A stretch of 64,000 bases of DNA from Maratus speciosus (taxonomy: Eukaryota > Arthropoda > Arachnida > Araneae > Salticidae). The translations under genes and the position numbers were made by a program. The stretch is taken from the NCBI GenBank assembly GCA_963932465.1, contig OZ010792.1, positions 283,447,836 through 283,511,835 on the forward strand, in the 5' to 3' direction. Below, piece after piece: positions 54,976 through 64,000 of the stretch; position 1 is the first letter of the stretch; each line of letters opens with the position of its first letter. The notes beneath the pieces were generated by a model that was not told where the DNA came from, made no database searches, and saw nothing but the letters and a program-made list of their open reading frames with translations.

Positions 54976-55721
54976 AGGGGTAATATGGTTATAGTTATTA
55001 TTAGTTTCTTTTTAATACACCAAAGGGAATTATCCTCGCTAGACAGATTTTCGAAGAATTTAGACCCTTTTTTTTTCCTTTCCTTAATTAAGGTTTTTAA
55101 TTTTGTTGTGCAGTCTATTGATGGTGGTTTTGAGGGTAAGGTCACTACGCTGACGTTAAATCACTGGTCGTTAAATCACGTTAAATCACCTCTTACTCTA
55201 TGTTAAAAAAATTCTGGTGAGAACTGGACTGAGAAAAAATATGGTTCTGGCATCTAGAATCTAAATTGTGGTTCTAGAAAAAAATAATTCCATGTCTTCC
55301 CGATAAATTCCAGTTCCCTTTGCTAGAGAGTTCTGGTGTCTCCTACTCAAGACTCCTCCCCTTCAAGAGCGTTTTCTTTTATTCTCGTGGTCAAACTTAT
55401 TTTAAAATCTCTGCAAATACATGTGAACATAAGAGGTTAGTTTTAGTGACTGAAACCATTCCAGAAATCAAGCGATAATTTCTCGCTACTGAAACGATTC
55501 ATTATCGCTTCGTCACCTAGAAAACAAAAAACTAGAAATTCTAGATCATTTCGTCTATTCAGCTTAGTTGTTTACCTGTTCGCATAGCTCGGAAATCTAT
55601 ATTTCTAATTTAGGGAATCAGAAAATGACTACCTATTCATTCTAAATGAAGGTGGTATTATTTTTTCTCAGTGGGAAGTATCATATTTATTTAGATTTTC
55701 GTTTATATCTTTATCAATAAA
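54976..55721. other. Gene-free stretch
   Basis: Includes CTAGAAAAAAATAATTCC and related TTCTAG words and a TCGCTACTGAAACGATTC patch; nothing identified. Frames 54985-55206 and 54954-55145 are mutual shadows. Confidence 0.4.
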
Positions 55722-56124
55722 TTATAGACCGGGAGGTGGCAGCTCAGACAATCACCTCATGGAGTTCACGGCTGAAATTCCAGAATTAGTTAAAACTCGA
55801 TTCGCATATTAAAACAGAATCGGTCTGCCAAGTCATATCTTGGTGGAAAATGCCTGAAAACCCGATTTTTGCGGTTGACTCGTAGGTTTACCATTGTGTT
55901 TCCTGCTCCCAGTCCTCCCTGTTTTCATACCTTTGGGTGCAGGAAAGCACAATGATAAACCTACGAGTCAACAGCTAAAAGCGAGTTTTCAGATATTTTG
56001 CACTAAGATATGACTTGGCAGACCGATTGCGTTTTAATATGCGTATCGAGTTTTAACTAATTCTGGAATTTCAGCCGTGAACTCGATGAGGTGATTGTCT
56101 GAGCTGCCACCTCCCGGTCTATAA
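55722..56124. mobile_element. 403-bp foldback MITE
   Basis: TTATAGACCGGGAGGTGGCA at the left is exactly mirrored by TGCCACCTCCCGGTCTATAA at the right. The arms are about 175 bp with few differences (GCTCAGACAATCACCTCAT, AATTCCAGAATTAGTTAAAA, TAAACCTACGAGTCAAC in mirror) around a ~50-bp loop near 55920. The target duplication is unclear because the flanks also nearly mirror each other (AATAA on both sides). A 70-codon minus frame crossing it is incidental. Confidence 0.88.
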
Positions 56125-56329
56125 GTTATTGTAAGGATATTTTCAACAGACTTACTTTGCACTCTGTGAAATGCGATGACATGACGAAAAATGTTGTAAA
56201 GAACCACCATATCTATATTATAAAGGACAAACGCGTGGACAAACATAACGTTTTTGCAACTTTAAGATTCGAAACAGTACATTAGTTGAAATGGAATTTA
56301 TGTTAGCTTTTAATACTTTCTAACATAAT

Positions 56330-57155
56330 TGAAATGTGTTTATGAGTTCGGTTTGTCTGTCCGTCTGCCCATGTTCTAACTCGCGTAACTATACTCCTAT
56401 TGCCTTGCAGTTGATACATGTTAATGAGGCTTATTATGGTTTATTATGTTCAGTATTGAAAAGGAAGTATGTGGCGTTTATAGTTTATCAACCATGGACA
56501 CTCAAAAGAATTTCGTTACATTAAGATCTGTAGGAGAAATCGTTCGCGGTGGGTTTTAATGATGCAACACTATATCAAACATACTTAAATATATATCATT
56601 GAGGTGCATTAGAGAAGTCTTGCTATAGAATATTGTATGCATAGCATTCATTGTTTATTTACAGGGACGCACAAAAGAATTCGGTTACAGTACGGTCTAA
56701 GAACAATAATTGCTGGAAATGCGTTTTATGTTGCGCTACGCGTTATTAAAATAAACTAATTTTTTGCCTATTACTTGGTGTGTATAAATTCTATAGATGA
56801 TGTGCATGTCAACATAAATATCTAGAAGAGTATATTTCCGTTTATTGATGGAAATTTCTGTAGGGAAATTACAACTATGCTGTTCATTTCGTAACTGAAC
56901 TAAATTTTAGTATATTATATAGCATACATACAAATCTATAGATAACATATAGGACTGCACAAAAGAATTCTGATATTTTTTCGACTATTGATGGTAACTC
57001 TTGAAATTGGAATTTCAAATGGGTTATATGCGTTTTCAAAATTGTTTACTTAGATATAATTTTTTACCTTATTATATTATGAACTTTTGTTAAAATATCC
57101 TGGAAATTTTGGCTTCATAATCTATGCTTAACGCATGATTTTTTGTTCTTGCTTT
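56330..57155 (+). repeat. Dispersed 'GGACGCACAAAAGAATTC' repeat, paralogue of 11-14 kb
   Basis: GAAATGTGTTTATGAGTTCG, CTCGCGTAACTATACTC, ACAGGGACGCACAAAAGAATTC (56660) and CATAATCTATGCTTAACGCATG (57115) parallel 11221-11300, 11562 and 13945. It lacks the 1.5-kb element found in the 11-kb copy and so shows that element's empty site near 56575. GTTTGTCTGTCCGTCTGCCC at 56350 is a simple-sequence insertion. Confidence 0.7.
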
Positions 57156-57274
57156 TTATTAAAATTTATTGCCTGTTTAAATTAAATTCCCCCGTTCAAT
57201 TGCTTCTTGAATGTAAATCAATTCATGTATATTTAAAAAAAATTCTTCTTAAGTACAGTTTTTGGTAGACATGT

Positions 57275-57460
57275 TTAACCCTTTCAGCTGCAAGCAATTG
57301 CATTTTTGTAATGTTGAACTCACACCGGAATTTACGAAAGAATTTAGTTCAAAATAAGGAAAAGGAATTTTTCAACTTTTTTTCCATCAAAGTTAAGTAA
57401 AATTTAATTAAAAGTCTCTGGTGCGAATCATGATTAAAATTAGGCCCCTCAAATGGTTAA
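57275..57460. mobile_element. TTAA-type MITE, 178 bp
   Basis: TTAA at 57275-57278 and 57457-57460 flank CCCTTTCAGCTGC and GGCCCCTCAAATGG; the inverted ends match only partly (CCCTTTCAG against CCATTTGAG), so it is an old copy. Confidence 0.55.
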
Positions 57461-57744
57461 AAGTCGTTCATGTACATAAAGGGGGAAATATCTCATTTAA
57501 TCCGAGTTTGTGTTAGATATTAAGTGTAAAAAATATTACATATGTACAAACACTTTTTCACGAATAAAATTTAATGTGCGACACATTTTATAAACTACAG
57601 AGTGTCTCTAAACTCATGGTACATACGTTAGGAGGTGATAGAACATAACTAGACAAGCACAAATCACCATACAATCCACGGTCGGAACGCAAGTCGTAAA
57701 GCGCTAGGGGGCGCCTCCTAGCGACCCCAATAAAAAGGCTGTTC

Positions 57745-57897
57745 AAAAAGGCAATGGATTTTTTAAATAAGCTGCGTATACCCTTTGTTTCTCAAATAAA
57801 GCATTAGCGTACACTGTATCCATGAATGTTCATGATTCTAGCGTATTAACTCTTACTATAGCATAAACCTTCTGATTTTTTCACGACTACAACACTG
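57745..57897 (+). mobile_element. GTATAC hAT MITE fragment
   Basis: GGATTTTTTAA, GTTTCTCAAATAAAGCA and the right end CACGACTACAACACTG match 22563-22709. The left end is missing. Confidence 0.7.
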
Positions 57898-58000
57898 CGC
57901 ATAATCCTTTTTGTGTTTTTAGCTGCTGCTAAACTGAATTTGTGTTAAGTCAGTATGTCTATAAATAGAGCATTGTAAATGGCATGGTGCGATTGAACAT

Positions 58001-59227
58001 TTAACCCTAACACTATGTCCTGTCGAAACAAGCCCTGTTGTGACCCTCGGACCCCATACTATAATACACATGTTAATATGGTTTAAATATCTTATAAATT
58101 ACTTTTTTCACTTATTTAGTAAGGTTAAAAATAATTACCGCTTATTTTGATGTTTTCATAATAAATTTTATTATTTATACCCAAAAATATTAAATTTACA
58201 TTAATTTTAACATATTCTTGACAAGTTGTTGAAAGTGCTTGCGGATTGCGTGGACCCCAGGACATAGAGATCCGCACGCGGGCCGGGCTCGGGCCGATTT
58301 TCATTCACGGCACTCGGGCCGGGCCTGCTCTCCACTCTGTTCGGGCCCGGCCTAACTTAATTTTTCTGTACAGATCCGGGCCTGTCATTCCTAGTCTTCA
58401 CGGACCAAAATTTTCAGTCCTAGTTTTGAGACAGCCAGTATGAAAATCATTGTCTCAGCGTGGCCTGGTCCATTTAAAGGTCAGTTAAATTAGGCCTGGC
58501 CCAAAAATTTTTGTAAAAAATGCATACGTTTTTGAATCGCCATTATTTTACACTTAAACATTAAAATTTATTATTTTTAAAGAATAATAGATTTCTACGC
58601 ATATTAAAATATAGAGCTAAATATAAAATAGTAAAATGTGTGAAAAGGAACCTGCTTATGACGGAACCCTGTTTTAAACTGAAAAACGTGTTTATTCATG
58701 CAAAATTACTATACTAATAAGTAAGAAAAGGATGCATTTGCATACTTGCTAAGAAGGGAACTTGTCTATAACGCTTTTTTTTTCTTTTCTATGCAATTCC
58801 GTCTTAGAAGACTTTACTGTATAGCATTTTTCAGATTTTTAACACTTCTAGACATGGAATATGGATTAACAATATTAATGATAACTGAAATATTTACATA
58901 CAAGAAATACAGATTCATTAAAAAATAAATATCGCAGCCTGCGTCACTTCTACAAAAATGAAGATTATAAACATGAAAAAAAAAGTTACGATAAACATTT
59001 TTGGTCAGAACTCCCCGTACGAGACAAATTTTTAACCATTTCGACGTAAAAATCAATGTTTTATAGAAATTCACTCGAGCCGGGCCGGGCTCGGGCCGAA
59101 GTTTTAATTTTTTTTATCGGGCCGGGCCCGGGCCGGGTCGAATTTTTTTCTCTATGAGTCGGGCCGGGCCCGGGCCTGGAAATGTCAGCCCGTGAAGACC
59201 TCTACCGGGACATAGTGATAGGGTTAA
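58001..59227. mobile_element. TTAA piggyBac-like MITE split by an hAT element
   Basis: TTAA at 58001-58004 and 59224-59227 flank CCCTAACACTATGTCC and GGGACATAGTGATAGGG. Without the inserted hAT the element is about 270 bp. Confidence 0.85.
58257..59212. mobile_element. Complete GC-rich hAT element (940 bp)
   Basis: CCAGGACA (58257-58264) and CCGGGACA (59205-59212) are 8-bp target duplicates with one change. The element 58265-59204 begins TAGAGATCCGCACGCGGGCC and ends CCCGTGAAGACCTCTA. GGCCCGGG/GGGCCGGGC tracts fill 200 bp at each end; the AT-rich middle has no transposase. It inserted into the TTAA MITE. Relatives: 16113-16434, 31952-32225, perhaps 14828-14975. Confidence 0.88.
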
Positions 59228-59348
59228 AGCGACATTAAACGTTCAGCAAAGCGGATAAGGATCTCGACTGTTTTGGCAAACACACACACACAAAAAGAGC
59301 AGAACTTGAGCACTCGCAATTTGGCGAGTCTGATTGTTCGTTGACTCA

Positions 59349-60231
59349 CCTATGTAACAGAAAAGGCTGGAAATGGTTTGTCACTGTGGTAAATGACTAT
59401 TTGGGTCTTGTTCAACGTTTGTATGCATTTGTGTAAGCATAGCACGCATATTCGTGAAGATGTTAACGTTTTTATGAAAAATTCAAAAGTTTTTTGTTTA
59501 TAGCATGCAGACTTTTCAACCAAATTTAACACAACTTTCCAAAAACTTGACAAAGAACAGTAGCAACAGTATACTGAAATTAAAACGTGAATATATTGAA
59601 TATTTGATAAGATATGGGCACTTGTATGAAATAATTTTTAGCTGCGCATGCGTGTAAGATTTCAAAATTTTTATTTCATAATTTGGTAGCCAACTATTTT
59701 GGGTAACTTCTGTAAAAAGTCCAGTCAAATATTGTGAAAACTCAGAAAGATATAGTGAGTTGATTGAAAAGTTGTGGAAAAACCCTTATAATAAAGCTAT
59801 TTTTAGAGAGCAACTCACTATATCGCCCCTATCTTTGTGAAATTTCTCGATATTTGACTGGACATTTTAGATAAGTTGCCCTAAATAGCTGACTACCAAA
59901 TTTTGAAATAAAAATTTTGAACTCTTAAATTCACAGTTAAAAAATATTTCATACAAGTGCCCATATCTCATCAAATATTCAATATATTAATGTTTTAATT
60001 GAATTGTAATGTTGCTGCTGTTCTTTGTCAGGTTTTCGGAAAGTTATGTTAAATTTGGTTGAAAACTCTGTATGCTATAAGCAAAAAACCTTTGAATTTT
60101 TCACAAAAACGTTAACATCTTTACGAATATGAGTGATATGCTTACACAAATGCACACAAACGTTGAACAGGACTCAAATAGTCATTTAACGCAGTGACAA
60201 CCATTTCCAGCATTTTCTGTTGCATAGCTGA
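59349..60231. mobile_element. ~880-bp foldback palindrome
   Basis: CTATGTAACAGAAAAGGCTGG at the left is mirrored by CCAGCATTTTCTGTTGCATAG at the right. The arms of about 420 bp remain alignable throughout (for example GATATGGGCACTTGTATGAA against TTCATACAAGTGCCCATATC) and meet at a ~60-bp centre near 59780. Arm divergence of several percent shows it is not an assembly mirror. No TSD was recognised. Frames at 59350-59553 and 59516-59728 are arm translations. Confidence 0.85.
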
Positions 60232-60442
60232 TCGCAAATATTATTTATTATTAAATTTATTTATTATTAGCCCCCTAATTGTCGGCCCGACTAAATCTTC
60301 ATCGAGAAATATCAAATCAAACATGTTCTTTACATCCCAGATGTTCAAGAACAATTCGTCAATAATGCTGGTAGATATTCGACAAACCGTGTGCAATCGA
60401 AAGCATTCAGTCCCTGTACCTTAACTTTTGGAGGCCAGTGTA

Positions 60443-60955
60443 TTAGGAATTATTTCGTTCCAATATAAAAATGCATCAAAGAACACTTTAAAAAATCCTT
60501 TATTTTTTACACAATAATCAATTTTTCATAAACATATAATAATAATTCAAGTATATATTACAAGCATTGAAATATTCAGAAGGATCTACTTAAAATGGAG
60601 ATTGGAATGTTTTTATTTATTTCTACATGTCTGAAATAAATACAGAATAACAAAAAAAAAATTACTTTTATCTTAAAAAAGGTAGCATGTACGTACATGA
60701 GCAATTTTTCTTGATATAATCACAGATTTATTTATATGTGCTTGAAGAAACAGTGCAATACTTGAAATGAATTAATGTTCATTTTTTTTACTAAAATAAA
60801 TTTCATAAATGTCAGTGTAAATTAAATATCCTTGTTCCTTTACTTCGTGGATATAAATCTGTTTACGTATGAAAAAAATAAATTTAAAAAAATAATAATA
60901 AGATATCTTCTAACGTATTTTTATTGGAGCTCAATTTTAAAAGTCATTCGCACAC
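60443..60955. other. Gene-free flank of the composite
   Basis: 60443-60500 continues the host sequence interrupted at 57596. The rest is AT-rich with no feature. Confidence 0.5.
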
Positions 60956-61170
60956 GAAAAGAGAAAAAAAGAAAACTCATTTAATCTGATTTTATGTCAG
61001 ATATAAAGTTAAAAAAAAAACCATTACGTATGAAATGTATATATGAAAAGTTGTACACGAAAAAACCCTTCCATGCGCGACACTTTTGATAAACTACAGG
61101 ATAAACATTAGAAGTTATTTCGTTCTAGTATAAAAATACATTGAAGTACACTTAAAAAAGAAAAACATTT
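60956..61170 (+). repeat. Paralogue of the composite's insertion site
   Basis: CTCATTTAATC, GCGACAC, GATAAACTACAG, GTTATTTCGTTCTAGTATAAAAATAC match 57490-57600 followed by 60450-60480. At the junction it has 11 extra bases (CAGGATAAACA) between TA and TTAG. Confidence 0.6.
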
Positions 61171-62380
61171 TTTTTTCACAGGTATATAATTGAAAAGAAA
61201 GTGAAAATTGCCTCCGGTATTTATTTTGAGTTCAATGAAGTGCAATAAAATTCTCTTTCATTTTAACAGATTTAAGTGTTTATTGACTTTTTGATAGAAT
61301 CTGGCACATGAGACGACCTTAGAGGTAAAAAAGATAAATCATTTATTTGTTACGCTGTTATTATTGTTATTTTTTTAAGAGCAACAATTTAAAATGAGAA
61401 AAGAAAACGTTCTCCGTTTTTGAGGAAGATAATATGAAAACTATCCTTTTATTAAAGAAAATGTTTTTTTCATTTTTTTAACGCGAAATTTAAAATAAGG
61501 AAAATAAAATTATATCGATTGCAGTGGAAGTAAAAAACTCACTGCTATTTTGATGGTTATTTTCTTCATAGGAAATTAAAAAAATACATACAAAAAATTA
61601 AGACCATTGTTAAATATGTAACTAGTATTATTAATATCTTCAAAGAAAAAAAAATATTTTTTTTTAGTCTGTGAGAGTTTGTTCTCGCTGAATAATTTAT
61701 TCAACTAATAGATACTCTTGTTCTCTCTACATATTTTTTAAATTTTATGTGAAATGTAAAATCAAAAACATAGAAAGTATCGTAAATTAATTTATCACCC
61801 TTTACTTAAAATGGAGGGGGAAAAAAGAAATAAGAAATTGAAGGAAGAATTTTTCTTTTTTTTATGGGCATGGATTTTTCAAAAGCATGTGATTTTTTTA
61901 AACTTTTTTTTATTGTGAGACTTTTTTATATTTTGATTTTGTTCTGCTTTGAAATTAATTACAATGACTAAACTTTTTTAAATATATGTTTGACCAGAAG
62001 CATACAAACTAAGGAGCGAATAAAATCTTCTACGAAAATACTTCCGCACTCTTCAGAACACCTTCTTCGTTTAAATTGCATTTGCTTGTATATATTATTT
62101 ATTGGTTTGTTTGTTATTTATTCTTATCGTCTTCTCTTTTTTTAATTAGCTTATTATGGCGCTTTAATATTCATAATGTCGGAAAGACTAGAACATGTTA
62201 TATTTAATAAGTATTAAAGTGAAAATAGTTTGTTTTTACAATGCTTGTTATTCAACTCAACCTGGTTTTTACATATAAAGATGGAATTTTGTAATTGATT
62301 TTTAATTCACTTCCTCATATGCTAAAATTTTGAAATTACGTTCACGTATCACATTTCACGTAAGCGTTGAAGAGTGTTGG
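61171..62380. other. Gene-free AT-rich stretch
   Basis: Long A and T runs, no frame above 60 codons, no repeat ends. Confidence 0.5.
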
Positions 62381-62472
62381 TTCAAGGTCACAAATAAAGA
62401 GTAACTCAAAAAGTTTTAGATAAGCGCATGCGCGAGTACTACTTTGTTAGTTACTGGTTTGCAGTGCCACAA

Positions 62473-62723
62473 ATGGCGACTCCTGAGCGTAAAGCGTTAT
62501 TGAGTTCACCTGACATAACACCATGAGATTTTTTCCTTTTGGGGCTTTATAAAAGATCGTGTCTACGTTCCGACGCTACCTAATGACTTGCCAGAGTTGA
62601 GACACAGAATTGACGAGGCTGTTGTTTCCATTCGTCCGGACTTTTTAACAGAAGTGGGCAGAATTGGACTTTGAGTTGGATGTGTGCCGTATAATTAAAA
62701 GTGCACATATTGAACATTTGTAA
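62473..62723 (+). pseudogene. Internally deleted DUF4817-type mariner transposase
   Basis: The first residues MATPERKALL match the usual N-terminus of these transposases, then jump straight to SSPDITP(stop)DFFLLGLYK, the third catalytic block (SPDLT.CDFFLWGYIKDRVY in relatives), and on to LRHRIDEAVVSIRPDFLTEV. After a frame change comes LDVCR-like sequence ending HIEHL and a stop at 62721-62723. Thus nearly the whole protein between about residue 10 and the third catalytic D is deleted. Ends of the element were not securely found; ACTGGAACATTCTTTTATGG near 62809 looks like part of a terminal repeat. Confidence 0.75.
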
Positions 62724-62837
62724 GAAAAACTAGGGTTAGTTTACCTTCAATTTGATGTATGGTTTGTTGTAAATAGTCTAAATTAAACTGTTATAATATA
62801 CCATTGAAACTGGAACATTCTTTTATGGATATCCTGA

Positions 62838-63069
62838 ATTTAAACCCTTATCAGACGCTAGCTTTTTATACATGTTTCTAATTTATATTCTATTCGCACC
62901 ACTATATTTAAAAAGTAAATTTTAAAGTGCATTTCTCTTGCATATGTTGCCAAAGTACAAGTAAAAGAGTTTCTTTTAAAAAAAAGTGGCGCCAACCAAA
63001 TAAAATTCGTGTAAATGATGCTGGTTCCAATGTCACGTGTGAAGTGACATAGTACCAACAAGAGTTAAT
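62838..63069. mobile_element. Probable TTAA-type MITE, old
   Basis: TTTAAACCCTTATCAGACG at the left and GTACCAACAAGAGTTAA at the right are weak inverted ends with TTAA-like flanks. The interior AAGTGGCGCCAACCAAATAAAATTCGTGTAAA matches 12551-12580 in another TTAA-type element. A further CCTTTCGCGGGCGG end-like motif lies immediately beyond. Confidence 0.4.
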
Positions 63070-64000
63070 CCTTTCGCGGGCGGTGTCCTTAAAAAAGGAT
63101 ACCTAATTTTAATTCCAAAACTGACAACCGGCACCAAGAATATTTAATTAAAGTTTTCCTTATATAATATACGTGAAATTCAGCAAGTTCATATTTTCTA
63201 ATAAATTCGTTTATAAATTCTGGTGTCAGGTCATTATTTTATCAGTTTATAAACAGTCCGCAAACTCCGCGCCAAAAAGATTTAAAGGAGATTTTTTTTC
63301 TTTACTTGTATACATCTTTGTGATTAAATAACATGACTCTAAAACTTACACTGTAAAAAGAGACAAATGATTCATAATCTAGGAAAAATTAATATATAAA
63401 CGAAAGAAAATGTACAGTAACCTCTTCCAAATTACCCACGATTACCGAAAGTAGTTCTTTGATTTTAAAAACCTCAGAAATTAATATATTTTTTAGATTT
63501 AAAGATGCATTTGTAAAAACAAAATTTCTTTGGCTGACACTGGTTTTCGGAAACGTTGTTGAGTAGTTTTATTGCATATTAATCTTTTTTCAACCCGGGA
63601 TATGAGTTTATCGTATGCTATCCATTCTCAAGTAAATATTTTCACGTTCAAAAAACACGTTTTATAGACAGACACGATAAATTAACAGCATTAAGATTAA
63701 TATTAAAATTTATATTATTTTGTTATTATTGCATGTATAAATTTCAATTACACAGTCAAAAATGCTTAATTAATAATTGTTTCCATCCTAAGAACCGATA
63801 TTTCGGTTTGTGAAAGAGGATTATTCCCGGTACATCATATAAAATACAAATAGTCCAGGCAATAGAGATCATATAGGGGCTCTACCTAGAAAAATTCATG
63901 GTAGTTCTGGAAAAAGGCTTACTATATGTTTTTTCGGTCGCTGAATCCGAATTTTTAACTTTCCACCAAACTTTCCCCCCGGCAACCGCCACAAATTTTT
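63070..64000. other. Gene-free right edge
   Basis: AT-rich with no supported gene. TACACTGTAAAAAGAG near 63350 resembles a CACTG MITE end, but no partner is visible. Confidence 0.4.

Larger units (their letters stand above)
57596..60442. mobile_element. Nested composite in a decayed mariner-like element
   Basis: TA at 57596-57597 and 60441-60442 bound CAGAGTGTCTCTAAACTCAT at the left and, inverted, CACTGGCCTCCAAAAGTTAA at the right, similar ends of a Tc1/mariner-like element. The host DNA on both sides (57480-57596 and 60443-60500) matches the continuous paralogue at 60960-61165, which lacks the block. Inside lie an hAT MITE fragment, a TTAA element containing a GC-rich hAT, and a foldback palindrome. 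Confidence 0.65.

Overview
This window is AT-rich, intron/intergenic-like eukaryotic DNA with no bacterial-style operons, no intact long genes, no tRNA or rRNA gene and no CRISPR array. The repeat content (Tc1/mariner transposases with a DUF4817-type helix-turn-helix, Tigger/pogo, hAT, piggyBac-like TTAA MITEs, Helitrons, a Jockey-type reverse transcriptase fragment and a tRNA-derived SINE) suggests an arthropod. A chelicerate, probably a spider, is my best guess, but that is inference from family flavour and not a proven assignment.

Layout. 0-5 kb: unique AT-rich DNA with one short coding-looking segment (1741-1875, possibly a terminal exon) and an hAT element with an exact 8-bp target duplication (2265-3249). 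5-11 kb: a ~150-bp satellite split by a DD37D mariner with 230-bp inverted repeats (6322-8149), a DUF4817 fragment, nested CACTG MITEs and a second satellite. 11-17 kb: a repeat cluster holding a TA-flanked element with GGGTAATTCC ends (11656-13136), a 265-bp tandem triplication and GC-rich hAT debris. 17-29 kb: Helitron-type 3' ends, a degenerate minus-strand DUF4817 transposase (20.1-20.9 kb), several MITEs, and a second GGGTAATTCC-type element with a PHD-like zinc finger remnant (23277-24591).

29-40 kb: nested piggyBac-like MITEs, the inverted second copy of the first satellite, a GC-richer block of unknown nature (32.3-33.7 kb), two SINEs with clear target duplications, and an old tandem array (35.6-38.0 kb). 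39.5-48 kb: the most striking part. A 3.8-kb foldback element has arms over 1 kb long that carry ~175-bp tandem units, and its core encodes a decayed multi-copy-type protein. It abuts a complete but broken Tigger (43313-45916), followed by an hAT element with a mariner inserted inside it. 48-64 kb: a Helitron, a Jockey RT fragment, two foldback elements, a deeply nested composite (57598-60440) whose pre-insertion site survives as a paralogue near 61.1 kb, and an internally deleted DUF4817 mariner.

No protein-coding unit in the window looks functional. Every recognised transposase or reverse transcriptase carries stops, frameshifts, deletions or lost catalytic residues. The value of the window is as a transposon stratigraphy: exact target duplications and paralogous empty sites allow the relative order of many insertions to be read directly.
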